The notes beneath the pieces were generated by a model that was given only the letters and a program-made list of their open reading frames with translations, had not been told where the DNA came from and did no database searches. Both the position numbers and the translations under genes were made by a program. Shown piece after piece: positions 1 to 9,000 of a stretch of 63,535 nucleotides of DNA. The stretch lies in NCBI RefSeq assembly GCF_030689685.1, contig NZ_JAUYEY010000074.1, positions 1-63,535 of the forward strand, written 5' to 3'. The stretch comes from Polaromonas sp. (GTDB lineage Bacteria > Pseudomonadota > Gammaproteobacteria > Burkholderiales > Burkholderiaceae_C). How positions within the stretch are numbered: the stretch's first letter is position 1; each line of letters begins with the position of its first letter.

Positions 1-94
1 CCTCTTGCAGCGCCGTAATCTGCTCCTGCTGCATCAGAATCAGTGCATCTTTTGCGGCATGGCTTAACTGACTCAGGCTTGATGGGGTTTGCAT
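1..94 (-). mobile_element. N-terminus of a probable IS66-type (TnpC-like) transposase, cut by the window edge
   Basis: A leftward reading frame starts at ATG 94 and stays open to the window edge, giving 31 residues beginning MQTPSSLSQLSHAAKDALIL and continuing with a Gln-rich helical stretch. A 'LS..AKDALI.LQ..QI.AL' opening followed by a coiled coil is typical of IS66-family TnpC transposases. Only the start is visible, so family assignment is tentative. It abuts a truncated hydrolase at 104-379, as expected if the element inserted there. Confidence 0.45.
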
Positions 95-103
95 TGATGC
101 GGA

Positions 104-379
104 TTGTCGCCTATCGAATCATGGGGGCTGAGTAGTTACAATTCTTCATACAACTACCCGAAGTTGGCGGAGCTTGCAAAAACAGTCAACTCTCCAGCCG
201 CTGTTTTTTATGCAAACAGAGATCGGTACTACGAGGAGAGTCATGCCCAAAACTTTGCACAAATACTCTCTGCCAATCAAAACATTCAAGCGGTGGTCAA
301 AGAAGGGCATCATAGCTCTCTCAAAGGAGATATCGACCTATGGGATGCATCCCTTAAGATGATCTTTAAGGGTAGGTAG
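104..379 (+). pseudogene. C-terminal remnant of an alpha/beta-hydrolase-like protein
   Basis: The frame (TTG start at best) encodes 91 residues that look like the last third of an alpha/beta hydrolase: a strand followed by an Asp (AVFYANRDRYY), then VVKEGHHSSL, which fits the catalytic His turn near the C-terminus. The nucleophile elbow and core beta sheet are absent. It begins right beside the transposase-like start at position 94, so the simplest reading is that an insertion event removed the 5' part. Family assignment rests on pattern only. Confidence 0.4.
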
Positions 380-528
380 GGCGTCTTCTGGACTCTTCAA
401 AAGTACCTAACTTCATCCGTCGCCAGCGACAGCCACAGGGAGCCTGACGGGCTTGTGGACCGTCCGCTGCAAATCGACCGCAGCAGTCCAACTTTCGCTA
501 TCGGCGCCCCAGCAAGCCCAGCAGGTTT

Positions 529-1155
529 TCAGGACGGCACGGTATCGATGAAACTCGGTCGCTGCATCAACTTGTCATACAGGCGGGCGAGGTTGGGGTG
601 CGGCGTGCGCCAGTCGATCTGGGCAAACCGGAAGTCAAGGTAACCGAGCGCGCAACCAACGGCAATGTCCGACAGGCTCAGGTGAATGCCGCTGCAAAAC
701 GGCTTGTCGCCCAAACCAGTGCTCATGGCCTGCACCGTGTCGTCAATCTTTTTCATCTGGCGGTCGACCCAGGCCTGGCTGCGGTGTTTGTCGCTGCGGC
801 CAGCCCAGGTGGCTTCAAGCCGCGCCAGAATGGCGGCATCCATCAAGCCGTCGGCCAGTGCCTCCCAGGTCTTGACCTCGGCGCGCTCGCGGCCTTGCAC
901 CGGAATCAGCTTGCCGACCGGCGACAGGGTGTCGAGGTACTCCACAATGACGCGCGAGTCGAACACGGCCTCTTCCGAACCATTGGAGCCTTCCATGACC
1001 AGACAGGGCACCTTGCCGAGCGGATTGGATTCAGCCATGGCGGTGCCGGCGGCCCAGACGTCTTCAATGACGAACTGGTAATCGAGCTTTTTTTCTGCCA
1101 TGACGACGCGCACCTTGCGCACATACGGGCTGCCGTTGGATCCAATGAGTTTCAT
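529..1155 (-). CDS. Glutathione S-transferase family protein
   Basis: This 208-residue cytosolic protein has the GST two-domain plan. The N-terminal thioredoxin fold runs over residues 1-80, with SPYVRKVRVVMAEK at the start (the Ser before the Pro is the likely glutathione-activating position), the cis-Pro segment NPLGKVPCL and the glutathione-contact motif FDSRVIVEYLD. An all-helical C-terminal domain follows. Length is normal for bacterial GSTs. The substrate cannot be read from the sequence. It is divergent from purB, with about 130 bp between the start codons that should hold both promoters. Confidence 0.85.
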   Translation of the reverse strand: MKLIGSNGSPYVRKVRVVMAEKKLDYQFVIEDVWAAGTAMAESNPLGKVPCLVMEGSNGSEEAVFDSRVIVEYLDTLSPVGKLIPVQGRERAEVKTWEALADGLMDAAILARLEATWAGRSDKHRSQAWVDRQMKKIDDTVQAMSTGLGDKPFCSGIHLSLSDIAVGCALGYLDFRFAQIDWRTPHPNLARLYDKLMQRPSFIDTVPS

Positions 1156-1175
1156 AGCTGTTTCTTTTATCGTGA

Positions 1176-2687
<1,512 letters not shown>

Positions 2688-2715
2688 GCAAGCCCCCACG
2701 GTTGCTCACTTCGTG

Positions 2716-2792
2716 TAGCGTCCTGCCCCCCCGAGGGGGCCGCTGCGCCTGCGGGCCGGCGGAGCCGGACCCGCGGCCCCGGCTGGGTTTAA
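2716..2792. repeat. GC-rich palindromic intergenic repeat (CCCCCCGAGGGGG core)
   Basis: Between purB and the convergent DUF2007 gene lies a very GC-rich stretch containing the hairpin CCCCCCGAGGGGG followed by nested GC inverted repeats. The same core, in a different context, appears inside narG at about 56103-56116. It could act as a terminator for purB, but there is no following T-run. Confidence 0.5.
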
Positions 2793-2817
2793 GAGCACCG
2801 CGCTGTATCCAACGATC

Positions 2818-3123
2818 TCAGGCGGCGGGCATCCCGGCGCCGCAGTTCCAGCACTCCTCGAAACCGCCTTCGACCATTTCGCCACACGCGCACAGCCAAT
2901 GCCGCTGCGGCGGGTTCTGCAGACTCTGCAGCAGCAGCTGGGCGCGTGGTTTTTCATGGTCATGGGCCAGCCAGATTTCGGGCTGGCACTGGTCGGGCGG
3001 CAACTCGCCAGCGACGCTGCCGAGGAAATAACGCTGCACGCTGGCCGAGAACCCGGCCTGCTGCAAGGCATCGGCCCACAGCGCCGCGATGGCAATATTC
3101 GGGGCGCGGGCAAGTCGGAGCAT
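2818..3123 (-). CDS. DUF2007-like small protein with zinc-ribbon-like tail
   Basis: This 101-residue soluble protein has an N-terminal part of about 75 residues resembling DUF2007 ('putative signal transducing protein'): MLRLARAPNIAIAALWADAL, then VQRYFLGSVAGELPP and a PEIWLA strand. The C-terminus carries WLCACGEMVEGGFEECWNCG, a paired CxC/CxxC arrangement likely to bind zinc. The function of the family is not established. A start at ATG 3123 fits the family; a longer alternative frame in the same area is a shadow. It is convergent with purB. Confidence 0.7.
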   Translation of the reverse strand: MLRLARAPNIAIAALWADALQQAGFSASVQRYFLGSVAGELPPDQCQPEIWLAHDHEKPRAQLLLQSLQNPPQRHWLCACGEMVEGGFEECWNCGAGMPAA

Positions 3124-3151
3124 CTGCCCAGTTTACTCCTGTACTCCTGAA

Positions 3152-3202
3152 TTGATAGCTGCTTGCGCCCATTCCATAAGGGCTGCAGGCCAAAAAGGCT
3201 TA
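3152..3202. repeat. Dispersed Comamonadaceae-type repeat, copy A
   Basis: The stretch TTGATAGCTGCTTGCGCCCA...ATAAGGGCTGCAGGCC is one of about eight related copies in the window (23549, 28571, 33846, 36107, 63303, and inside coding sequence at 6624 and 39789). The rough consensus is TTTTGATAGCTGCTTGCGCC, about six variable bases, then ATAAGGGCTGAGGCCTAAAA. It is partly palindromic (GCCC...GGGC). Confidence 0.7.
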
Positions 3203-3217
3203 AATTTTTGTAACTAC

Positions 3218-3709
3218 TCAGCCCGCACCGGCGCGCCCTCTTTCTCCCTCGCCCTCTGGGAGAGGGTTGGGGTGAGGGCGGGGCACTGGCGGCGGCACAT
3301 CCTTGTTTTCCAGCGCACGGTCGGCGTAACGGCCAAAACGCCAGGCCGTGTCTTCCTGGGTGATGCGCCGCCAGGTGGCGCGTTTTTCTACCGGGCTCAT
3401 CTCGGGCCAGTGCTGCACCTCTTCAAACGTGCGGCCGCAGCCCTTGCACAGGTCGTCGCCCTGGCTGGTCGAGCAGATGGCGATACAGGGCGTGTCGGCG
3501 GTGGTGTCGTACCAGGCGCGCCAGGCCGCCATGGCCTTGGGCGGAAAACCCGCCTCGTTGGCCTCGTCCTCGTGGTAGAAAACCATCAGTGCATAGACCT
3601 CCGCCAGCGCCCGCAACTCGGGCGCCAGCGTCACGCCGTCGGGCGATGGTTTTTTCTCGCGCCAGTAGTTAATGGCGGCTTCAATGTCGGTGATGTGGAT
3701 GCCAAACAT
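3218..3709 (-). CDS. DUF3717-DUF1289 fusion protein with a repeat-derived C-terminal tail
   Basis: Start ATG 3709 (MFGIHITDIEAAINYWR) gives 163 residues. Residues 1-70 match the Burkholderiales DUF3717 pattern (ITDIEAAINYW, ALAEVYALMVFYHEDEANEAG). Residues about 93-135 form a DUF1289 domain with PCIAICSTSQGDDLCKGCGR, whose four cysteines suggest metal binding, then EEVQHWPEMSPVEKRATWRRI. The last roughly 20 residues (PHPNPLPEGEGERG...) are encoded by a common intergenic repeat at 3236-3281, so the original stop was probably lost. Both domains are of unknown function. The frame extends upstream to 3775, but those residues lack family similarity. Confidence 0.75.
   Translation of the reverse strand: MFGIHITDIEAAINYWREKKPSPDGVTLAPELRALAEVYALMVFYHEDEANEAGFPPKAMAAWRAWYDTTADTPCIAICSTSQGDDLCKGCGRTFEEVQHWPEMSPVEKRATWRRITQEDTAWRFGRYADRALENKDVPPPVPRPHPNPLPEGEGERGRAGAG
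3236..3281. repeat. Core of the CCCTCACCCCAACCCTCTCCC repeat, coding for a protein tail
   Basis: This short hairpin-forming repeat (GCCCTCTGGGAGAGGG then TTGGGGTGAGGG) is the core shared with the two longer elements at 33896-33991 and 58942-59036. Here it is read through by the DUF1289 gene. Only the core is present; the flanking stem arm found in the other two copies is missing. Confidence 0.7.
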
Positions 3710-3890
3710 GCGGGGCGATGCAATCAGAAAAAGAAAAATGGAGGCTAAAAACGGGGTCGCCCCTCCAGACGGCATCTGCTTGTTGCCGACAGGGTCACGA
3801 ATGATAGGCCAAGCCTGCGTCCCTCCCGAGTACCGGGCTTTTTCAAGCGCACCGCGCCGACTTTTGCAAAAATTTGCAACTTGTTGTCAA

Positions 3891-4110
3891 ATAGGGGCTT
3901 CCGAAGGGGAGTAACTCCCTCGTCCGGCGCCATCGGGACCGCCCCGCCGCCAGACGTTCAGCAAGTCGTCATTACGAAGTTCACACTTCCGGCTTGCTGG
4001 GCATGCAGTGCAAAGCATGTCGAGCCAGACCTTCGATTGAAACCTGAACAGGTTTGATCGAGGCGTCGCGGCAACCCTTCCGCCCCTCACCGACCTTGTC
4101 TGGTTTTAAC
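3891..4110 (+). promoter_or_regulatory. Candidate yybP-ykoY (manganese-sensing) riboswitch leader
   Basis: The 576 bp between 3710 and 4285 contain no convincing gene but hold a structured leader. Seen in order: AGGGGCTTCCGAAGGGGAGTA (the GGGGAGUA loop typical of yybP-ykoY) split across a P1-like arm, a GC hairpin, CAGACGTTCA, GTCGTCATTACGA, then GAGCCAGACCTTCG (resembling the second conserved loop, GAGACCU) and a closing CCCTTCCGCCCC arm. These elements in this order match what I recall of betaproteobacterial yybP-ykoY leaders, which usually precede TerC- or MntP-type manganese exporters. The gene downstream (4286) is not of those families. Confidence 0.55.
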
Positions 4111-4285
4111 GAAACCGGAAGTCCGCCCGCCGGATTTCCACGCCGCAAGCTGACGTGAAAGTGTGGAATGGAATTATTCTCAACGCCCTGGTGGTCAGCG
4201 AACCGCTGCTGAATGTGGTCTACGGCGCACCTGACTCGGCCGTGGGAGAGTCCGCACCACTACAACACGCATAACCAGGAAACTT

Positions 4286-4735
4286 ATGGACAACATGATT
4301 GTGTACATCGACGAGGCCGCTTACGCACTGACGATGTTGCCGCCCATGCTACCGGCGGGCCAGGGGCGCACCCCCATCCGCTGGATCGTGGTCGGCTGCG
4401 CCCCTCGGGTCACTCACCTCGTGAGCAAATGGGTCACCCACAGCGCACGCCAGAGCTGGCGCAGCAAGTGGGCCGAAAAAGTCTTTTCTCAGGTTGTTCC
4501 CAGGCTGCAAGGCCCTGGCGACTCGGTGATCACCCAGATCGCCAGCGGCCCCCTGTGTGATTTGACGGATGCACTGATGGCCCAATACGGTACGGGGCGC
4601 GTGCTGGACGCTCGCCGCCCCAAAGTCGGCAACGAACATCAGCCGGTCACGCGCCAGCACCCGCCGGAGGTACAGGGCCTGTGGAGTTACGTCGCCATGA
4701 TGGCAAGCTCCGGCATGTTGCTGGCAGCGGACTGA
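4286..4735 (+). CDS. Conserved-looking protein of unknown function, possibly under a Mn riboswitch
   Basis: The 149-residue product begins MDNMIVYIDEAAYALTMLPP and has no signal peptide or clear membrane span. A charged central part (WVTHSARQSWRSKWAEKVF) is followed by VITQIASGPLCDLTDALM and a hydrophobic C-terminus (LWSYVAMMASSGMLLAAD). A ribosome site (AGGAAACTT) sits just ahead of the ATG. I do not recognise a characterised family. It is the first substantial gene downstream of the candidate riboswitch at 3891-4110, about 175 bp away, so it may respond to manganese; that link is inference from position. Confidence 0.6.
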   Translation: MDNMIVYIDEAAYALTMLPPMLPAGQGRTPIRWIVVGCAPRVTHLVSKWVTHSARQSWRSKWAEKVFSQVVPRLQGPGDSVITQIASGPLCDLTDALMAQYGTGRVLDARRPKVGNEHQPVTRQHPPEVQGLWSYVAMMASSGMLLAAD

Positions 4736-4802
4736 GCTGAGTGGGTTTGGGGCACCTTTGCCTTACCGGCAAGCGGACGGCGCGGGTGCTATTCTTGCGT
4801 CC

Positions 4803-5153
4803 ATGAAACTCATCATCAAATGGCTTCTCAGCGCTGCCGCCCTGTTGGCGGTGGCCTATCTGTATTCCGGCGTCACGGTCACCAGCTTCCCCGCTGCGCT
4901 GCTTGCGGCGGCCGTGCTGGGCGCGCTCAACACCGTCGTGCGTCCGATCCTGGTGCTGCTGACCCTGCCGGTCACGCTGGTCACGCTGGGGCTGTTTTTG
5001 TTTGTCATCAATGCCTTGATGTTCTGGGCAGCGGCCAGCCTGCTGAGCGGACTGCACGTCACCGGTTTTGTGGCTGCGTTGGTTGGCTCACTGATTTATT
5101 CCGTGCTACAGCTTGCGATCGAGTTTCTCCTGGAGCGCTTGCTCCCGAAGTAG
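4803..5153 (+). CDS. Phage-holin-superfamily IV (YvlD-like) small membrane protein
   Basis: Start ATG 4803 (MKLIIKWLLSAAALLAVAYL) gives 116 residues that are almost entirely hydrophobic, with four predicted membrane spans separated by short turns. The NTVVRPILVLLTLPVTLVTLGLFLFVINA segment is typical of the 'phage holin family IV'/YvlD group. Despite the name these are ordinary chromosomal envelope proteins of unclear role; nothing else here is phage-like. Its last 48 bp overlap the 3' end of the convergent bepA-like gene. Codons upstream of 4803 are open but not family-like. Confidence 0.8.
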   Translation: MKLIIKWLLSAAALLAVAYLYSGVTVTSFPAALLAAAVLGALNTVVRPILVLLTLPVTLVTLGLFLFVINALMFWAAASLLSGLHVTGFVAALVGSLIYSVLQLAIEFLLERLLPK

Positions 5154-6716
5154 CTGGTCGATCTCGCGGGCGCGGGTATCGATGATTGAGCCGTCAATGT
5201 GCGCGCTGGCGCCGGAACCGGTGTCGCGCCCGCTGCGCATCAGGTCCTGCGCCGCCTTGAAGCGGTCCCGCGCTGCGCCGTAGTCAAGTTGCGCCACGCG
5301 GCTTTCAGCATCAGCCCGAATCGCTCTGAGCGTCTGGCCTTGCTGGCCCTGGGCCGTCGCCAGTAGCTGCCAGGCCATCGCATCTTTGGGATGGGTGCTG
5401 ACCCAGCTCTGCAGGCGGTCCGGCACATCCTGCGGGCGCCCCGCCGCCAGATCGGCCTGCGACTGCAGCAAGACCGCCGCACGGCTCTTACCATTGGCAA
5501 GTTTGGGGGCCTGCGCCGCACGTCCCGCTGCAATATCAATTTCCAGCGACAACAGTTCAAGCGCAGGGGCCATCGATGGACTTGCGGCCGCCGCTGTTTT
5601 CAGCTTGTCAGCCAGGCTGCGTGCCTGGCTGTGCTCGCGCAGGCGGGTGGCCGCCAGGGCGCCCGCGTACAGCGCGCCCACATCACGCGGCTTCAAGCCC
5701 TCGGCCGCAGATGCGGGCACGCGTTGCGCCTCGGCCAGCAACAGGCGCAAGGCGTCCGCGCTGGCATCCCCCAGCACCCGCGCGCGCCCGGCCATCATTG
5801 CATGAACCACGCGCGCGCGGCCGGCTTCCCCGGAAACAGGGGAGGGTGCAGGCCCCTCCAGTTGCAGCCGGCCTTTGGCTTCGCCGATGCGCTCCGTGGT
5901 CAAGGGGTGGCTGCGCAGATAGGGATAGGAGCCGTTGTCGTTGAGCCGCGAGGCTTGCTGCAGCTTGTCGAACATGGTCGCAAAACCCTGTTTTTCAAAG
6001 CCGGCATCGGCCATCACGCCAAAACCCACCCGGTCGGCCTCACGCTCCATGTCACGCGAAAAGTTGAGCTGGTTCTGCACCGCGATCGCCTGGCCCCCCG
6101 CGATGGCGGCATTCGCAGCATCGGGGTTTTTGCTGGCGGCCAGCATGCCCAGGATCATGGCGGCCAGCATCCACGGCATTTGCTGGCTCTGCTTGCTCAT
6201 CAGGCGTGAAATATGCCGCTGCGTCACATGGCTCAACTCGTGCGCCAGCACGGAGGCCAGCTCGTCCCGGCTTTCCACGACAGCAATCAAGCCGAGATGC
6301 ACACCCAGGTAGCCGCCCGGCAAGGCGAAGGCATTGATGGTGCGGTTGCGTATCAGCATGACCTCCCAGGCGAAGCGCTCTTCCAGATCGACCCCAAGGT
6401 CGCCACGCGCGCGTGCCGCCGTCATCAAGGGCTGCCAGATGCTTTGCAGGTAGTCGCCGAGCACCGGATCGTCAAGGTAATCCGGGTCGCGGTAAATACT
6501 GCCGGCGATCCGGTCGCCCAGGCGCCTCTCCGCGCTGGCCGGCAACTCCGATGTATCGCCCAGCACCGGCAAAGAGCCGCCGGAGCGACCCGGTGCCTGG
6601 GCTTGCGAGAAACCGGCAAATGCTATCAAAAATATAGCCGTCAGCGCATATCTGCTATGGGCTAGAGGCCTTTTCCTCTTGATAAATTCAGAAGGAGTCA
6701 ATGGGAACAAAGGCAA
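5106..6716 (-). CDS. Periplasmic M48 metalloprotease with TPR tail (BepA/YfgC-like)
   Basis: A 536-residue exported protease. Residues 1-40 form a signal peptide (positively charged N-region, ALTAIFLIAFAGFSQAQA), followed by the M48 domain with the zinc motif HELSHVTQRH at about residue 160-170 and a downstream EREADRVG supplying the third ligand. From about residue 300 on, Ala/Leu-rich helical repeats resemble the TPR region of BepA, a protease/chaperone that helps assemble or remove outer-membrane proteins such as LptD. Much of the signal-peptide hydrophobic core is encoded by a copy of the dispersed repeat (6624-6674). The 3' end overlaps the holin-like gene by 48 bp. Confidence 0.88.
   Translation of the reverse strand: MPLFPLTPSEFIKRKRPLAHSRYALTAIFLIAFAGFSQAQAPGRSGGSLPVLGDTSELPASAERRLGDRIAGSIYRDPDYLDDPVLGDYLQSIWQPLMTAARARGDLGVDLEERFAWEVMLIRNRTINAFALPGGYLGVHLGLIAVVESRDELASVLAHELSHVTQRHISRLMSKQSQQMPWMLAAMILGMLAASKNPDAANAAIAGGQAIAVQNQLNFSRDMEREADRVGFGVMADAGFEKQGFATMFDKLQQASRLNDNGSYPYLRSHPLTTERIGEAKGRLQLEGPAPSPVSGEAGRARVVHAMMAGRARVLGDASADALRLLLAEAQRVPASAAEGLKPRDVGALYAGALAATRLREHSQARSLADKLKTAAAASPSMAPALELLSLEIDIAAGRAAQAPKLANGKSRAAVLLQSQADLAAGRPQDVPDRLQSWVSTHPKDAMAWQLLATAQGQQGQTLRAIRADAESRVAQLDYGAARDRFKAAQDLMRSGRDTGSGASAHIDGSIIDTRAREIDQLLREQALQEKLDRKL
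6624..6674. repeat. Dispersed repeat, copy F, inside the signal-peptide codons of the M48 protease gene
   Basis: TATCAAAAATATAGCCGTCA followed by GCGCATATCTGCTATGGGCT and AGAGGCC matches the consensus of copy A and its relatives. In the protease gene the complementary strand encodes residues around KRPLAHSRYALTAIFLIA, so the repeat supplies most of the charged and hydrophobic part of the secretion signal. Confidence 0.65.
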
Positions 6717-6874
6717 TCACCTTGGTAGTGTTGAGATCGAGCAAGGGCCGCCCCCGGGCTGGCAGACGCCAAGACGGGGCTGCTGCCCATGCAGTCGTTG
6801 GGCCACCGCGGTGACTTGGGACATGTTGAACATGCTCTTATGATGAAGGATGCTTGTAAAGGTTTCGTAACAGT

Positions 6875-7363
6875 ATGACCACGACTTCAACACTCACACA
6901 TTTCGATGGGCAAGGCCAGGCGCACATGGTGGATGTCGCCGCCAAACCCGCCACACACCGGGTCGCGGTCGCGCAAGGCCGTATTTTTATGACGGCCGCC
7001 ACCCTGGCCATCATCCTCGAAGGCACGGCAAAAAAGGGCGACGTACTCGGGATCGCTCGCATTGCCGGCATCATGGCCGCCAAAAAAACCAGCGAGTTGA
7101 TTCCGCTGTGCCATCCGCTGGCCTTGACCCGCGTGGCGCTTGAGTTCACCTCTGATACCTCAAACGCCAGCATTGGCTGCATGGCCACCGTTGAAACCGT
7201 CGGCCCCACCGGTGTGGAGATGGAAGCATTGACCGCAGTTCAGATTGCATTGCTGACCATTTACGACATGTGCAAGGCAGTGGACCGTGCCATGGTCATC
7301 ACCGATGTCAAACTGCTGGAAAAATACGGCGGTAAATCAGGGAGTTTTGTGGCCGCAGCATGA
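6875..7363 (+). CDS. moaC: Cyclic pyranopterin monophosphate synthase
   Basis: MoaC converts the MoaA product (3',8-cyclo-7,8-dihydro-GTP) to cyclic pyranopterin monophosphate in molybdenum-cofactor synthesis. The 162-residue sequence has the full family pattern: [20 protein letters not shown] at the N-terminus, the [23 protein letters not shown] stretch, [13 protein letters not shown] with the conserved [14 protein letters not shown], and the catalytic-region [11 protein letters not shown]. Length is normal. The cofactor is required by the nitrate reductase encoded at 53213-57118. The stop lies 14 bp from the stop of the convergent ligase gene. Confidence 0.96.
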   Translation: MTTTSTLTHFDGQGQAHMVDVAAKPATHRVAVAQGRIFMTAATLAIILEGTAKKGDVLGIARIAGIMAAKKTSELIPLCHPLALTRVALEFTSDTSNASIGCMATVETVGPTGVEMEALTAVQIALLTIYDMCKAVDRAMVITDVKLLEKYGGKSGSFVAAA

Positions 7364-7377
7364 GGCCGCGCCCCCCC

Positions 7378-8895
7378 TCAATGGGCCGGGCCGTTCGGCA
7401 GGTTCAGGGCCTGGCGCCATTGCGCATGGTTTTTTGGGAAGGCCGCACGGTAGCGGGCCAGGTGCAGCAAGGCTTCATCGTCGCGCCGCAGCATCACGGC
7501 ACTTTCAATCACCTTCTCGATCACCCTGGGCTCGGACGAGTAGTGCAGCAACTCACTGCTTAACGTGTAGATCTGAAGCGCATTCGCCGGGGTCAGCGGT
7601 GTCAGACTCAGTGCCGCGAAGTCGAACTGGTTCCGGAACAAGTACGTGTCACGAATTTTCTCCAGGGTATCTTCGCGATAAGCGGCATCGCGCTCGGCCG
7701 GTACCCGATAAATTTGGCTCACCCGGTGGTAGTCCCAGGCGGCGTAGGCCGCAACCGCCATCATCAGCGCCGCTGTCGCTGCCAGAAAATAATTGGCACG
7801 CACCGGCCTTGCATCGACGCCTGCTGGCGGGGGTGATGTGGGGTCCTGTCGCTCCCGCGTTGTCCACAGCAGGTACACACACAGGCCAAAGGCCATTTGA
7901 AACGGTCCGTACCACAAGGGGTATTCAAGCAGGCTGTGCAGCACAATCAGCGCGAGTATGCCCCAGGCCATTTGCCGCGTCGGATCGGTTTCACGCCAGG
8001 GCCAGCCCCGCAAAACCAGCCGGCCAGCGATGCCGCAAAACAGCACCGCCACAGGAATGCCCAACTCCACCGCCAAATGCAAAGGCAGGTTGTGCGCGTT
8101 GTCCAGAATGTCGCAAAAGCGCTCGCCGGGGTACAGCGTTATGTAGTGTGCGTAATCAAGTTCACCCCAGCCCCAACCCCACCACGGCTTTTGGGCAATC
8201 AGGTGCAGCACGTTGGACCAAAGTGTGAGGCGGCTGGCACAACCCGCATCGCCGTCCCGCAGGCGGGCCAGCGCACCTTGTCCCTGCAACTCGAACCCGG
8301 CCAGCCACGGCAAGGCCAGCAGCGCAAGCGCATAAATCAACACCGCCATCAGCAACACCCGGCGTGCAGGTGGCTGGCGCCATGCACCCCACACCCCACA
8401 CAACCCGCACAGCAAGATAAGCTGCAGCAAACCGGTCCGCGACGACGAGGCGGCATTTCCCGCCGCAAGCAAAGCCGCCCCAAGCAGCACCAGCCACTTT
8501 CGATGCGGCGCAACGCGGCCAGTCGCGACGAGCCACACCAGTGCCACCAGAGACAGATTGGTCAGGCTCGCAAATTGATTGCGCTGGCGCAGGTTGGCAA
8601 ACGCCTCCCCCATGCTGGGCAAGCTCATCCAGGGTGAGAAGTAAGCCGCCACGCCAAAGTACTGGCACAAACCGATCACGCTACTGAGCACCCCTGCAAG
8701 CAGCCAGGCCCCTGCAATGACCGGTGCCCAGCATCGGGCACCTGGGCGCTCATGGCAAACACTCCACACCCCTGCCCCTGCGGCAAGACAGCCCCAGGAA
8801 AACAGCCACGGCATTACAGCGGGCATGGGCCCCGGCGCAAACGGATTTACCCAAGGCAGGACCAGCAAACTGAACACGGCAACGCGCAACATCAA
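7378..8895 (-). CDS. PglL/PilO-like O-oligosaccharyltransferase or O-antigen ligase (Wzy_C family)
   Basis: A 505-residue polytopic inner-membrane protein with about ten hydrophobic spans. Family marks are RQRNQFASLTNLSL (about 103-116), SSRTG (about 151), and the periplasmic DNAHNLPLHLAVELG motif (about 265-279) whose His is conserved in O-antigen ligases and PglL-type transferases. HSLLEYPLWYGPF and a soluble C-terminal part follow, as in PglL_A proteins. Being downstream of a pilin and a TfpX-like gene, it most likely glycosylates pilin. It starts about 105 bp after the tfpX-like stop, in the same direction. Confidence 0.8.
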   Translation of the reverse strand: MMLRVAVFSLLVLPWVNPFAPGPMPAVMPWLFSWGCLAAGAGVWSVCHERPGARCWAPVIAGAWLLAGVLSSVIGLCQYFGVAAYFSPWMSLPSMGEAFANLRQRNQFASLTNLSLVALVWLVATGRVAPHRKWLVLLGAALLAAGNAASSSRTGLLQLILLCGLCGVWGAWRQPPARRVLLMAVLIYALALLALPWLAGFELQGQGALARLRDGDAGCASRLTLWSNVLHLIAQKPWWGWGWGELDYAHYITLYPGERFCDILDNAHNLPLHLAVELGIPVAVLFCGIAGRLVLRGWPWRETDPTRQMAWGILALIVLHSLLEYPLWYGPFQMAFGLCVYLLWTTRERQDPTSPPPAGVDARPVRANYFLAATAALMMAVAAYAAWDYHRVSQIYRVPAERDAAYREDTLEKIRDTYLFRNQFDFAALSLTPLTPANALQIYTLSSELLHYSSEPRVIEKVIESAVMLRRDDEALLHLARYRAAFPKNHAQWRQALNLPNGPAH

Positions 8896-9000
8896 AATAG
8901 CTTTAGCGGGTCGAGGTGCGGAGATCGGGGACGGTCGTCAAGCGGAGCCCTAGGCCAAATGGGACGGTTCACGGGCAAACCTCCAAAGCCAGCGGCGCAA

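Noticed and set aside
4155..4274. Possible 39-codon GTG-start leader ORF after the riboswitch-like leader
   Set aside because: No ribosome site and no recognisable similarity; it may be translated, but the sequence alone does not support a gene.
4803..5153. Prophage remnant suggested by the holin-superfamily label
   Set aside because: The YvlD-like family is chromosomal and not lytic; no integrase, capsid, tail or lysis gene is nearby.
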